A stretch of DNA of 64,000 nucleotides from Lachnospiraceae bacterium (lineage in GTDB: Bacteria > Bacillota > Clostridia > Lachnospirales > Lachnospiraceae), in NCBI GenBank assembly GCA_017620255.1, contig JAFZQU010000001.1, positions 1-64,000 on the forward strand, given 5' to 3'. The notes beneath the pieces were generated by a model. That model searched no databases. It was not told the origin of the DNA and saw only the letters and a list, made by a program, of their open reading frames with translations. Within the stretch, counting starts at the first letter, position 1, and each line of letters starts with the position of its first letter. The position numbers were made by a program, and so were the translations under genes. Positions 1 through 9,932 of the stretch are shown here, piece by piece.

Positions 1-305
1 AACAAACTATGTAATAGACGGGTCGAATTTACTTCTGCATAAAAGGTATCGAGTCGTCTGTTTGCCATGCAAATCTATATAACATACTGCATTCGGATGA
101 TGGAATTATAACACTTTTTGATAAGAAAAGCACCCTAAAAAGGTGCCTGGCGGACTCATAAACGAGTTTTATGTAATTAGGCGATATTTCAGTTAAGTAT
201 TAGTTTTTCATTCAAGGATTACAGGGTGTCCCGGATGCGGGAATCCGAGCGGATCGCGGGTACCCGGGAAGTCAGGGCAGAGTAGCAGAAAGTGGAGCAA
301 AGAGC
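1..305. other. Intergenic region upstream of addB
   Basis: No credible coding region was found here. The first 200 bases are AT-rich; the last 100 are GC-rich. A short hairpin (GCACC/GGTGC, 130-146) lies mid-region, with a T-run only on its minus-strand side. I found no convincing -35/-10 pair for addB; a TATAAC at 107-112 lacks a good -35. The addB ribosome site is GGAG at 293-296. Confidence 0.5.
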
Positions 306-3300
306 ATGGCACTGAAATGTTGGCTTGGAAATGCAGGCAGCGGAAAATCATACCGGTTATATGAGGAAGTGATCAAAGAGGCAAGAGAACACCCGGACAG
401 AACCTATCTGGTGATCGTGCCGGAACAGTTCACGCTGCAGACACAGCGGGATCTGGTCCGTCTTCATCCGGACGGCGGGATCCTGAATATAGACGTATTG
501 AGCTTTGCGAGGCTCTCTTACCGCGTTTTTGAGGAAGTGGGCTTTGCCAAGGCGCCGGGGCTTCTGATCGATGATATGGGAAAAAACCTGATCTTAAGAC
601 ACCTCGCATCGGAAATGGAGCCGGAACTGACAGTGATCGGGAAAAACCTGAAACGGTTGGGATATATTACGGAGGTAAAATCAGTCATCTCCGAGTTTAT
701 GCAATACGGCGTGGATGCGGATGCGATCGCACGGCTGCAGCAGGTGTGTGAGCAGAACAACAGGCACCTGCTTTCCGAGAAACTGGGAGACGTCTCCAAA
801 CTGTATACGGCATTCCGCAAATATATCGAGGAGAAATACACAACCAGCGAGGAACTCCTGATCCGAGTCAGCACGGCGTTGACCGGTTCGGAGAAACTTG
901 GCAGGTCCGTGATCGTTCTGGACGGTTTCACCGGATTCACGCCGGTCCAGTATGACCTGATCCGTGCGCTGCTTCAGAAGTGTATAGACGTGCACGTGAC
1001 CGTACTGCTGGATACGCGCGAAGGGCTTGACGGCCCCTATGATGAACAGGAACTGTTCTATCTGTCACACAAGACGATCCGGGAACTGAAGCATATTGCG
1101 GAGGAATGCAGCGTTCCGGTCTTGCCGGATCATGTGATCGCGGATGAGATCCCCTACCGTTTCCGTATCTCGGACGAAGACGGCGAAAAGAAGGAAGCGC
1201 CGCAGATGCTCATCCATCTCGAAAAGAATCTGTTCCGTGAAAAACAGGAACCCTTCGATAAAATATCAGATGATATCCAACTTATAACGGCAAGAAACCC
1301 GCTGGATGAGCTGCGTTACGTGGCAGTGCTGATCGAGCGGCTGGTCAGGGAAAAGCAGTACCGCTACAAAGATATAGCCGTTGTCACGGGTGAGCTGACC
1401 GACTATATGCATACAGTAACACGTGTTTTTAATAGTTACGGCATACCGTTCTTTGTCGATAAAAAACAGCCTATCCTCCAGAATCCGTTTATCGAGTATC
1501 TGCGTGCCATTATGCGGGTGCTGACGGAAGATTATTCGCATGACGGGATGTTTTCCTATCTGAAATCCTCCATGCTGGATCATTCCGATGATCAGATCAA
1601 TCTGCTGGAAAACTACTGTATTGCCTGCGGGATCCACGGGAAAAGGCAGTGGAACAGGCAATTTACGAGGAAACCGCGTTCCTTTACGCCGGAACAGCTG
1701 AAAGAACTGAATAAGATACGCGAAGAGGCCGTTAAGCCCTTCCTTGTTTTTGATAACGCAAAGACAGTACGGGACTACTGTACGGCACTCTTTCAGATGC
1801 TTGAGAGCGTGCAGACGCAACAGAAACTGCATGACAGGGCGGAAGCATTCCTGAAACAGGGCATGGATGTCAAAGCCAGGGAATATGAACAGATCCTGCA
1901 ATCCGTGCTCTCCCTTCTCGATAAACTGGTGGAACTGCTCGGAGAGGAAGCAATGGAAGCAGAGGAGTTCCTTGAGCTGCTGGATGCCGGCTTTGCGGAA
2001 CTGCGTGTAGGCGTGATCCCGAACCGGACAGACTATGTACAGGTCGGTGACCTTCTGCGGTCCCGCTTCCGCGATATCAAAGCCCTCTTCTTCGTGGGCG
2101 TGAACGACGGGATCATTCCGAAGAGTGCAGATACGGGCGGGCTTTTATCCGATCTGGACCGTGAATTCTTCCTGCAGAAATCAGCCGGCGTGGAACTGGC
2201 CCCTTCTGCAAAGATGCAGGCGTACACACAGCGGCTGTACCTCTATATGGTCATGACCAAACCGACAGAGCGCCTGTACCTGTCGTATGCCGGTGTGTCT
2301 ACAGGGGGAGAGTCCCTGATGCCGTCCTACCTGATCGATGAACTGAAGAGTATGTTCCCGGATCTTTTGACGACGCATTATGATACCCTGCCCGTACTCG
2401 AGAGAGTGTATACGGCGGGGACGGCGTTGAGTGAACTGGCGGGTGGTCTGCAGCCTTTTATCCGGGGAGAAACGCACGAAGAAGCAGCAAAATTGCTTAA
2501 ATATTTCGCACAAAAGACACAATTTGCAGATGTGCTGAAGAATATGATAAACAGTGCATTCCCGGACAAGAGAAACGGATTGACTGATTCGGTCGGAGCA
2601 GCAATAGCGCATGTTATCTATGGAGAAGCGATCACAGGCAGCGTGACACGTCTGGAGACCTATGCGAAGTGTGCCTATGAACATTTTCTGCGTTACGGAC
2701 TGAACCTGAAAAGACGTGAAGAGTTCTCTTTTGAAGTGCGTGATATGGGTTCCGTTTTCCATGCGGCACTGGAAGCATTTTCCGGGCAGCTGGAAGATGA
2801 GGGGCTGACATGGGCTGCCTTACCCGATGAGGCGGCGGACCGTATCTGCGATCTTTCCGTAAAGAAAGTGATCGCGGACTATGACTCGATCTATGCGTCT
2901 TTCCGTTCTTCTTACATGATCGAGCGGATCAGAAGGATCCTGAAAAAGACGGTCAGGGTGCTGCGTGCGCAGATACAGGCGGGTGATTTTGTCCCAAGCA
3001 GGTTTGAGTTCGATTTTGCGGGGCGCAGCGATCTTTCGTCGATCCATTTCAAACTGTCCGAATCGGAACGGATGGATTTTGCGGGCCGGATCGACCGTAT
3101 GGATGTTCTCGAGGAGGATAATAAGATCTACGTTAAGATCATCGATTATAAATCCGGTAAGCAGGACCTGGATCTGGCCGCGATCTATCGCGGCGAGCAG
3201 CTGCAGCTGGTCGTATATATGAATGCAGCGATGGAACTGGAAGCAAGCGAACATCCGGACAAGGAAGTGCTCCCGGCAGGCATTCTCTATTATCATCTGG

Positions 3301-3716
3301 ACGATCCGATGATCGAGGCAGATGCAGGAGAAGCCGATGAGGCTATCTGGGAGCGGATCCTTGCCACATTGAAGATGAAGGGTCTTGTGAACGCGGATGA
3401 GCAGATCTACAGCAGAATGGACCGTGATTTTTCCGGTTCCTCCAGTGTCATTCCCGTCACAAAGACAAAAGACGGCTTAAATGCGGAAAAATCAAGCATT
3501 GCCACAACGGAAGAGTTCAAGGTGATCTCTGACTATGTGAACAGGATCATCGCAGACATGGGACGTACCATGCTGGACGGAAACATCACGGCAACGGGAA
3601 GGAACTGCACATACTGTGAGTTTGCCGGCGTCTGCGGCAAGGCGGGGACCGGTAAGACAGAGCCTGCGGTAAATGCGGAAGAGATCATAGAAAAAATGCG
3701 TGAAAAACTGCAATAA
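306..3716 (+). CDS. addB: AddB, ATP-dependent helicase/nuclease subunit B
   Basis: This is the second subunit of the AddAB complex, the Gram-positive counterpart of RecBCD. It resects double-strand breaks in the cytoplasm and helps load RecA at Chi. The 1136-residue length is normal for AddB. A Walker A motif GNAGSGKS covers residues 8-15. The C-terminal RecB-type nuclease has D947-Y-K949. The four cysteines of the family's 4Fe-4S staple are present as C789, C1101, C1104 and C1110, so the nuclease looks active. The ATG start at 306 follows GGAG at 293-296 with a 9-base spacer. addA begins 26 bases after the stop, so the two are very probably co-transcribed. Nothing looks broken. Confidence 0.97.
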   Translation: MALKCWLGNAGSGKSYRLYEEVIKEAREHPDRTYLVIVPEQFTLQTQRDLVRLHPDGGILNIDVLSFARLSYRVFEEVGFAKAPGLLIDDMGKNLILRHLASEMEPELTVIGKNLKRLGYITEVKSVISEFMQYGVDADAIARLQQVCEQNNRHLLSEKLGDVSKLYTAFRKYIEEKYTTSEELLIRVSTALTGSEKLGRSVIVLDGFTGFTPVQYDLIRALLQKCIDVHVTVLLDTREGLDGPYDEQELFYLSHKTIRELKHIAEECSVPVLPDHVIADEIPYRFRISDEDGEKKEAPQMLIHLEKNLFREKQEPFDKISDDIQLITARNPLDELRYVAVLIERLVREKQYRYKDIAVVTGELTDYMHTVTRVFNSYGIPFFVDKKQPILQNPFIEYLRAIMRVLTEDYSHDGMFSYLKSSMLDHSDDQINLLENYCIACGIHGKRQWNRQFTRKPRSFTPEQLKELNKIREEAVKPFLVFDNAKTVRDYCTALFQMLESVQTQQKLHDRAEAFLKQGMDVKAREYEQILQSVLSLLDKLVELLGEEAMEAEEFLELLDAGFAELRVGVIPNRTDYVQVGDLLRSRFRDIKALFFVGVNDGIIPKSADTGGLLSDLDREFFLQKSAGVELAPSAKMQAYTQRLYLYMVMTKPTERLYLSYAGVSTGGESLMPSYLIDELKSMFPDLLTTHYDTLPVLERVYTAGTALSELAGGLQPFIRGETHEEAAKLLKYFAQKTQFADVLKNMINSAFPDKRNGLTDSVGAAIAHVIYGEAITGSVTRLETYAKCAYEHFLRYGLNLKRREEFSFEVRDMGSVFHAALEAFSGQLEDEGLTWAALPDEAADRICDLSVKKVIADYDSIYASFRSSYMIERIRRILKKTVRVLRAQIQAGDFVPSRFEFDFAGRSDLSSIHFKLSESERMDFAGRIDRMDVLEEDNKIYVKIIDYKSGKQDLDLAAIYRGEQLQLVVYMNAAMELEASEHPDKEVLPAGILYYHLDDPMIEADAGEADEAIWERILATLKMKGLVNADEQIYSRMDRDFSGSSSVIPVTKTKDGLNAEKSSIATTEEFKVISDYVNRIIADMGRTMLDGNITATGRNCTYCEFAGVCGKAGTGKTEPAVNAEEIIEKMREKLQ

Positions 3717-3742
3717 ACAGCAGATCAGGATGGAGATTGTTT

Positions 3743-6700
3743 ATGGGATTTACGAAGAATCAGGAAATGGCGATCAGGGAAAGCGGACAGAATATTCTGG
3801 TTTCGGCTGCGGCCGGATCCGGGAAAACTGCCGTGCTGGTGGAACGCATCATACGTTCCCTCGTGCGCAAAGAGGATCCGGCCGATATAGACAGGATCCT
3901 GGTCATGACGTTCACCAAAGCTGCTGCCGGAGAGATGCGGGACCGTATCCTGAAGGCGATCAACGCCTATCTGCGGGAGACGCCGGAAGGAAAGGCACAG
4001 ACGCAGAAAAACGGGAAGGCTGAAGGCGGAGAGAATGATATCGTGATCGATGATGACGCAAGAAACCGTCTGTACCGGCAGGCCACCCTGATCCACAATG
4101 CACATATTTCCACGATCCACGGCTTCTGCCTGGATGTGATCCGTGCGCATTTCCACAGGATCGACCTTTCACCTGATTTCCGCGCGATGGATGATACGGA
4201 AAGCAAACTGATGAAAGCGGATGTGCTGCAGGAGATCCTCGAAGAGGCCTACGAGACGGGAGATACCGCTTTTCTGCAGATGTGCGAGCACATCGCAACA
4301 GGAAAGAGCGACGATGAGGTGGAAGAAGCAGTGCTACGGCTCTTTAAGCTGGCGAACAGTCATCCGGATGTGGATGCGTGGCTTGATGCCTGCCTGCAAA
4401 TGTATGAGGGGATCACCGCAGAAGCGTTTGATGAACATCCGATCGTAAAAGAATGGATGCAGACTTTGCATGCAGTCACGGCAGGGCTGATGAACACTGC
4501 AAAAAAGGCGCTTGAGACAGCACAGAGACCGGATGGACCACAGTGCTACTGCAGTGCAATAACATCTGATATCGAAATGGTCGAACGCCTGCTGCAGTGT
4601 CAGTCTTTCACGGAATATGCAGCCTGTATCGAAACTTATCAGCCGGAGCGTCTGGCAAGCGTCCAGGCGTCCGATCCGGTGGATCAGGGCGTCAAGGTAC
4701 TCGTGCAGAACCTGAGAAACGAAGTGAAAAAAACGCTCTGTGGCCTAAGGGATAGCGATCTTAAGATAGATATTCCGGAGGCGGTTTTGCTGATGAAGTC
4801 CTGCCGCGGGGATGTTTCCGAACTGATCCGGCTGACACGTGCCTTCAGGGACAGGCTGTCCGAAAAGAAGCGCAGTAAGAATCTGATCGATTTCAACGAC
4901 ATGGAGCATTACTGCCTGCAGATACTTAAGGAGAATCCGGGGATTGCGGAAGAGTACCGCACGTATTTTAAGGAGATCTATGTGGATGAGTATCAGGACT
5001 CCAACCTTGTGCAGGAAACCATTGTCAATCTGATCGCCGACGGAAATGTATTTAATGTCGGGGACGTAAAGCAGAGTATCTACAAGTTTCGGCTTGCAAG
5101 ACCGGACCTTTTCCTGCATAAATACGATGCCTATGCGGCAGGTAATGGCGGCTTGAGGATCGACCTGCACGATAACTTCCGCAGCAGGCCGGAAGTGATC
5201 GATGCCGTGAACGAAGTTTTTGCATCGGTTATGTGCAAAGAACTGGGCGGGATCGACTACGATGAAAATGCGGCCTTAAAGTTCGGGGCACCCTGCTATA
5301 AAGACACACCTGTTATTGAAAGTGCGGAAAAGACACCCGGCGGTACGCCTGAGGAAAGCGCAGAGCAGACACAATGTGTCGCAAAAACTTCCGTAATAAA
5401 TGCTGATTACGGAAATGTTACACAGGAATCCGAAACAAGTAATTGCGTTGACCCGGATGGTCAGAACCAATATGTTGCGGAATATGTTGCGATCGTCGAA
5501 CAGGAGGACATGGATGCGAAGGAATTGGAAGCTTCCTATATCGCAACGCGCATTCATGAGCTGATCCGGTCCCAAATGCCGGTCTATGATAAGCGGATAT
5601 CCTCGTTTCGGCCGGTCCGTTATTCCGACATCGTGATCCTGTTGCGTACAACAAAGGGGTGGGATGAAAAATTCTGTTCCGTGATCACTTCCTACGGCAT
5701 CCCCATCCACTCCACATCCTCCACCGGATACTTTACGGCCAGGGAGATCGTGTGGCTTTTGTCTTTTTTACAGGTGGTTGATAATCCGCTACAGGATATT
5801 CCGTTGGCGGCGGTTCTGCTTTCGCCTCTTTGCGGCCTGTCGGATACCGATCTTGCACTGATCCGTGCCAGGCATCCGAAAATGCCTCTGTATCAGTCTT
5901 TACGGGCTTTTTGCGAAGAAATGACCGACCCGGACAACACGGATGTTATTGAAAAAACGGAGCGTTTTCTGTCTCGGCTGGAAGAATACAAACAGAAGGC
6001 GTCTTATCTGTCCGTCTATGAGATCCTCCAGGAGATCATTGACGGTGACTACGGCAGAGTGATCTTATCCTCTCCGGGCGGGCAGAAAGCCTATGCCAAC
6101 CTGAACATGCTCTTAAGCCGTGCGCTTGATTTTGAAAAAACCAGTTACCGTGGCCTGTTTCAGTTTGTACGCTACATCGAATATCTGAAAAAACATGATT
6201 TTGATTACGGGGAAGCGAATCTGACGGGTGAGAACGAAGATACGGTCAGGCTGATGAGTATCCATAAGAGCAAAGGCCTGGAATTTCCGGTCGTTTTCAT
6301 ACCGGCCATGCATAAGGGTATCAATTATACCGATGCCAATGCGGCGCTGGTACTGGATTCCGATCTTGGGATCGGACTGTTCGCGGTCAACAGTGAACGG
6401 AGGATCAAACAGAGAACATTTGGAAAGAACGTCATTTCCAAAAAACTCCGGCGCGAGAGTCTGGCCGAAGAGATCCGGGTCCTTTATGTGGGTATGACGC
6501 GTGCAAGAGAAAAACTGATCATGACCGGTATGACAGATAACGCCGATAAGCCGTTTGGGAAGGCCCCTGCCCTTATGAAAGCACAGTCTTACCGTGCATT
6601 ACTTGCCTATGCAAGCGGGGAGGAGATTTTTCATCATATAGAAGTAAAAACGGCTATGCTTGAACAGATCGTGGATACGCGGATGGAACAGGTGATCCGT

Positions 6701-7516
6701 AACGAAGACCTGCATCTTGGCATTTTGCGGTCGATCAGGGATCACGGCGCTTATCCGGAAGACAGTAAGGATAAGGAGAGCCCTGCCGCTGCCGATCCCG
6801 TGTACGATCTTCTGAAGGAGCGTCTTGCGTTCTCTTACCCTGTCGATGTGAACGATTCCTTCGGCAAGATCTCTGTAACGGAACTGAAAAAACGAAGCAT
6901 GCAGCTCGCCGATGCTGACGAATACGAGGATGGCGAGAAAACCGTCCACGGCACGACAGATGAGACGCCCCTGCGGCTCGTTCCCAAATTTCTTTCCAAA
7001 GAAGCACATGCGGTTTCCCCGACGGGACACGGAACCGCTTTTCACAGGATGTTAGAGATCTGGGATTACACGATCGATCCGGAACTTGCCAATGTGAAAG
7101 CGTTTTTTGAAAAGACGGCACAGACAAAGCGCATGGAAGAAGATCTGCTGGCCATGATCACACCGGAAGAGATCTTAACCTTTTTGCAGACGGATCTGGC
7201 AAAACGCATGCGGTCGGCAGCCCTCAGGAATGAACTGTACAGGGAACAGCCCTTCGTGATCGGCCTGGATACGAAGATGCTTGTTCAGGGGATCATCGAT
7301 GCCTTCTTTATAGAAGACGGGCAGATCGTTGTTGTGGATTACAAAACGGATCGTGTCCACAGTGCGCAGAAACTGATAGACAGTTATCATATACAGCTTG
7401 AATACTACGGGCAGGCCCTTTGGAAACTGATGAAACTGCCCGTGAAGGAGCTCCTGATCTACTCCGCACAGATGAACGCCACGATCCCGATCGAACGCTC
7501 CGTAGAAAAATCCTGA
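3743..7516 (+). CDS. addA: AddA, ATP-dependent helicase/nuclease subunit A
   Basis: This is the UvrD/Rep-type (SF1A) helicase and 3'-strand nuclease of AddAB. The Walker A motif AAAGSGKT holds K28, motif II reads DEYQDSN, and a QSIYKFR-type motif III and a VLYVGMTRAR-type motif VI follow. The C-terminal nuclease has D1199-Y-K1201 (VVDYKTD). An in-frame TTG lies at 3737, but GGAG at 3732-3735 is correctly spaced (7 bases) only for the ATG at 3743, giving 1257 residues, normal for AddA. Residues around 515-600, between helicase motifs, are low-complexity and polar, which may be a lineage-specific insert. The stop is followed by an 88-base gap with a new promoter, so the addBA unit may end here. 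No clear terminator was found. Confidence 0.97.
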   Translation: MGFTKNQEMAIRESGQNILVSAAAGSGKTAVLVERIIRSLVRKEDPADIDRILVMTFTKAAAGEMRDRILKAINAYLRETPEGKAQTQKNGKAEGGENDIVIDDDARNRLYRQATLIHNAHISTIHGFCLDVIRAHFHRIDLSPDFRAMDDTESKLMKADVLQEILEEAYETGDTAFLQMCEHIATGKSDDEVEEAVLRLFKLANSHPDVDAWLDACLQMYEGITAEAFDEHPIVKEWMQTLHAVTAGLMNTAKKALETAQRPDGPQCYCSAITSDIEMVERLLQCQSFTEYAACIETYQPERLASVQASDPVDQGVKVLVQNLRNEVKKTLCGLRDSDLKIDIPEAVLLMKSCRGDVSELIRLTRAFRDRLSEKKRSKNLIDFNDMEHYCLQILKENPGIAEEYRTYFKEIYVDEYQDSNLVQETIVNLIADGNVFNVGDVKQSIYKFRLARPDLFLHKYDAYAAGNGGLRIDLHDNFRSRPEVIDAVNEVFASVMCKELGGIDYDENAALKFGAPCYKDTPVIESAEKTPGGTPEESAEQTQCVAKTSVINADYGNVTQESETSNCVDPDGQNQYVAEYVAIVEQEDMDAKELEASYIATRIHELIRSQMPVYDKRISSFRPVRYSDIVILLRTTKGWDEKFCSVITSYGIPIHSTSSTGYFTAREIVWLLSFLQVVDNPLQDIPLAAVLLSPLCGLSDTDLALIRARHPKMPLYQSLRAFCEEMTDPDNTDVIEKTERFLSRLEEYKQKASYLSVYEILQEIIDGDYGRVILSSPGGQKAYANLNMLLSRALDFEKTSYRGLFQFVRYIEYLKKHDFDYGEANLTGENEDTVRLMSIHKSKGLEFPVVFIPAMHKGINYTDANAALVLDSDLGIGLFAVNSERRIKQRTFGKNVISKKLRRESLAEEIRVLYVGMTRAREKLIMTGMTDNADKPFGKAPALMKAQSYRALLAYASGEEIFHHIEVKTAMLEQIVDTRMEQVIRNEDLHLGILRSIRDHGAYPEDSKDKESPAAADPVYDLLKERLAFSYPVDVNDSFGKISVTELKKRSMQLADADEYEDGEKTVHGTTDETPLRLVPKFLSKEAHAVSPTGHGTAFHRMLEIWDYTIDPELANVKAFFEKTAQTKRMEEDLLAMITPEEILTFLQTDLAKRMRSAALRNELYREQPFVIGLDTKMLVQGIIDAFFIEDGQIVVVDYKTDRVHSAQKLIDSYHIQLEYYGQALWKLMKLPVKELLIYSAQMNATIPIERSVEKS

Positions 7517-7567
7517 CGGCACCCCGGCTCTTTTGCCGGATGCGCGAAACAAATCGTGTGGAAACGC

Positions 7568-7595
7568 TTGACCGCACTGCATACATGGTTATAAA
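7568..7595 (+). promoter_or_regulatory. Predicted sigma-A promoter, leaderless geometry
   Basis: TTGACC (7568-7573), a 16-base spacer and TATAAA (7590-7595). The next ATG (7605) is only 9 bases past the -10 and has no Shine-Dalgarno sequence, so the transcript would have almost no leader. The same layout recurs before 28075 and 21481. Confidence 0.5.
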
Positions 7596-7604
7596 ATAAC
7601 AGTT

Positions 7605-8180
7605 ATGAACTTTAAGTATAAACTCGGTACCGTGGAAGTGATCGCATCGATCATCGGGACGCTGTTATTTGTCCTGATCGGGATCCTTATGAAAAAATCA
7701 GAATTGCCGTATATTGCGGAAACCGCGGCGATCCTGATCGCGGCCGTGGCGGCTCTGTATGGACCTTCTGCCGCCGGCATCGCCGCCGTTGCGGCGTCCG
7801 TTCTGCTCTATGCCGTTTTCGGCGAAGAGATCGTCATCACGCATGTGGTCAGTTATCTTCTGATCGCAGTGGGGATCGGGCACTATGCCGGTGATTTTGG
7901 CGTGCGGGAAGGAAATTTCCGCTCCCGTGCGGTGAAAGAATTCATCGTGATCCACTTTCTGGTACAGGGATTTATATGGCTCATGTTCATTCCGTTTTCG
8001 TTTTTCATGCAAAAGCGGACCAATTTGTTTGAAATGCTTCAAAGCGGCGTTAAAAGCCTTTTATTCACCCTGCTTGCAGACCTGATCCTGGTACCTGCGT
8101 TCCTGATCATCAGTCTGCTGTGCGACAAGTGGCGGATCTACAGAAAAAATGCCTCAAAACGGGGGCTTAAGAATTACTGA
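7605..8180 (+). CDS. Small membrane protein, ECF-transporter S-component-like
   Basis: This is a 191-residue, very hydrophobic protein with about five or six predicted membrane segments, a Gly/Ala-rich central part and a basic cytoplasmic tail (KWRIYRKNASKR). Size, segment number and Ala/Gly pattern resemble substrate-binding S components of energy-coupling-factor vitamin transporters, but I see no motif that identifies a ligand, and the T/A components are not in the window. The ATG at 7605 has no ribosome site; a promoter ends 9 bases upstream, so leaderless translation is likely. The next gene starts one base after this stop, implying coupled translation. The S-component call is inference; a membrane protein of unknown function is the safe reading. 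Confidence 0.6.
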   Translation: MNFKYKLGTVEVIASIIGTLLFVLIGILMKKSELPYIAETAAILIAAVAALYGPSAAGIAAVAASVLLYAVFGEEIVITHVVSYLLIAVGIGHYAGDFGVREGNFRSRAVKEFIVIHFLVQGFIWLMFIPFSFFMQKRTNLFEMLQSGVKSLLFTLLADLILVPAFLIISLLCDKWRIYRKNASKRGLKNY

Positions 8181-8181
8181 T

Positions 8182-9198
8182 ATGGACTACAATCGTTATA
8201 ACAACAACAGAGATTACGGAAGAAATGCGGGAAGCAAGCGGAAAGTCCAGTCCGTGCAGGACATGATGGGACCATCCGGCAGCAGCATGAACAACCATTC
8301 ATCCAGGAACCGCAGCAGAAACCGCACCGGCAGTTATGAGCCGTCCGAGTTCACGGGCGGGATCGATTCGATCGCCGGCGTGGCTTTTGTCGTGCTTCTC
8401 GGCGTCTGTGTTCTTGCGAGCATTCTCTATTATATTGCCGGAGCGGGCGCGCGCGGCGGATACTATCCGCTGAACATCGTTACCATCAACGGCGTGATCA
8501 ATGACTCGTATGCCGGGTTACCGGGAGCGCCGGCTGTGGAAACGCCCATAGCGGATTCATTACCCGCACCGGGAACGCCGGAGGCCTCTGCACTGGCAGG
8601 AGCAAACAGCCAGACCACTCTTCCGGCCACGACAGCAGATGAGGCGGCCACGCCTGCCACAACGTCAAACGGCGCTGCGATGCTTCTTGATGCGGGCGCA
8701 GGTGTAGACGGTTATACGGAAGCAGGTTCCTATGCGGAACTGCTGACGCAGCTCGATACCGCGATGGCCGCGGGAGATATGAACTTTATCGGCAGCAAGA
8801 TCGGTTACACGGACGATTCGACGGGTAGCACACTGGGGTTCCCGCAATCGGTCGTGGAGCACTTTGCTTCGTTTATGGCTGCCAATCCGGATAAGCGGCA
8901 GGCCTTTCTGGATTCGATCCAGGATGCCGAGAAATATGCCGGCATGAGCGGAACGGCGCATATCGTGAATCTGCCGCTGATCCGCTACAAAGTCACAACG
9001 GACTACGACGATACAACATTCAGTTTCTCCGGTTTCTCGGAGCAGACGATCAACGCCAATCAGGAAGCGACGGTCGCACCGATGCTTCCCGGAATGTATA
9101 CGGTAACGGCAACCTGCCCGGCCTGGGCACAGCCGATCGAAGGACAGTTGGAAGCAACTTTCGGAGAAAACCTGGAAGTGAATTTCGGAACCAACTGA
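8182..9198 (+). CDS. Single-pass membrane protein with TcaA-like C-terminal domain
   Basis: This is a 338-residue protein with a polar Asn/Arg/Ser-rich cytoplasmic N-terminus (about 60 residues), one membrane helix (about 63-85), a Thr/Ala/Pro-rich linker to about 180, and a folded extracytoplasmic end. The final 75 residues (stretches such as PLIRYKV, ATVAPMLPGMYTV and LEVNF) resemble the beta-rich repeats of TcaA/YvbJ-type proteins, envelope proteins linked to teichoic acid and glycopeptide response in other Firmicutes. The N-terminal zinc ribbon of those proteins is missing. An upstream in-frame ATG at 8149 would overlap the previous gene by 32 bases; 8182, one base after its stop, is the more natural start. 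The function is unknown; a role in envelope sensing is inference. Confidence 0.65.
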   Translation: MDYNRYNNNRDYGRNAGSKRKVQSVQDMMGPSGSSMNNHSSRNRSRNRTGSYEPSEFTGGIDSIAGVAFVVLLGVCVLASILYYIAGAGARGGYYPLNIVTINGVINDSYAGLPGAPAVETPIADSLPAPGTPEASALAGANSQTTLPATTADEAATPATTSNGAAMLLDAGAGVDGYTEAGSYAELLTQLDTAMAAGDMNFIGSKIGYTDDSTGSTLGFPQSVVEHFASFMAANPDKRQAFLDSIQDAEKYAGMSGTAHIVNLPLIRYKVTTDYDDTTFSFSGFSEQTINANQEATVAPMLPGMYTVTATCPAWAQPIEGQLEATFGENLEVNFGTN

Positions 9199-9210
9199 CG
9201 GAACATAAAT

Positions 9211-9921
9211 ATGCTTAAAACGATCATTGTAATGCCCGTTGCCAATGAGGAGGGCTCGATCGGCGGGGTACTTGAGCAGATCATGAACCTGCCGTATGAC
9301 AATCTGTATGTATATCCGGTCATGGATGCGTTCTCGAAAGACGGAACGGAACGGATCATCCGGGAAATGGAAGAAAAGTATGACCGGATCAAACTGATCT
9401 TCCATAAAGAGTCGCGGGGCGTTGTGTCCTGCTATTTGTATGGCTTTGAGATGGCATTGCAGGACGGTGCGGAGCGGATCATCGAGATGGACGGAGGCGG
9501 TTCGCATCTGCCGGAGGAGATCCCGCAGTTCATCGAAAAACTGGAAGAAGGCTATGACTGTGTCTGGGGATCCAGATATGTTCCGGGCGGAGATATCAGC
9601 AATCATCCGCTTTACCGGAGAATGTTAAGTTCCGGCGGAACGATCCTTGCCAATCTGGTGCTTGGCACGAAACTGAAAGACATGACCAGCGGATTTGAGG
9701 CGTTTCAGCGCCCGGTCCTTGAGCATCTTGACCTGCATGCATTCCTTTCCACGGGACACATGTACCAGACGGAGATGCGGTTTTACTGCAGGGATCTGCA
9801 TACGGTTGAGGTCCCGATCCACTATATCGGTTCGGAATCCAGCCTGAAATTCAAATCGGTGAAAGAAGCGCTGCGCATTTTGTTCCGGCTGAAGAAGTAT
9901 GAACAAAACGTGAGGAAATAG
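9211..9921 (+). CDS. Family 2 glycosyltransferase, dolichyl-phosphate-mannose-synthase-like
   Basis: This 236-residue GT-A enzyme would transfer a sugar from a nucleotide donor, most likely to undecaprenyl phosphate on the cytoplasmic face. The N-terminus has the GT2 signature MPVANEEGSI, and the fold continues through a WGSRYVPGG stretch typical of DPM1 relatives. The usual metal-binding D-x-D is changed: D94-G95-G96 is followed by GSH, where DPM enzymes usually have D-A-D then xSH. The first acidic loop reads VMDAFSKDGT where VDDxSxDGT is common. There are no C-terminal membrane helices, unlike GtrB. It sits between a TcaA-like protein and an MBOAT protein, consistent with surface-polymer decoration. 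The ribosome site is weak. The family is firm; donor and acceptor are unknown. Confidence 0.88.
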   Translation: MLKTIIVMPVANEEGSIGGVLEQIMNLPYDNLYVYPVMDAFSKDGTERIIREMEEKYDRIKLIFHKESRGVVSCYLYGFEMALQDGAERIIEMDGGGSHLPEEIPQFIEKLEEGYDCVWGSRYVPGGDISNHPLYRRMLSSGGTILANLVLGTKLKDMTSGFEAFQRPVLEHLDLHAFLSTGHMYQTEMRFYCRDLHTVEVPIHYIGSESSLKFKSVKEALRILFRLKKYEQNVRK

Positions 9922-9932
9922 GAGAATACGCT

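Noticed and set aside
126-146. Hairpin with a T-run on the minus strand as a terminator
   Set aside because: The T-run is only on the leftward-reading strand and no minus-strand gene lies to the right; on the plus strand there is no T-run.
2181-2762. Long open frames antisense to addB, addA and other GC-rich genes
   Set aside because: They lack ribosome sites and family motifs and mirror the codon bias of the sense genes.
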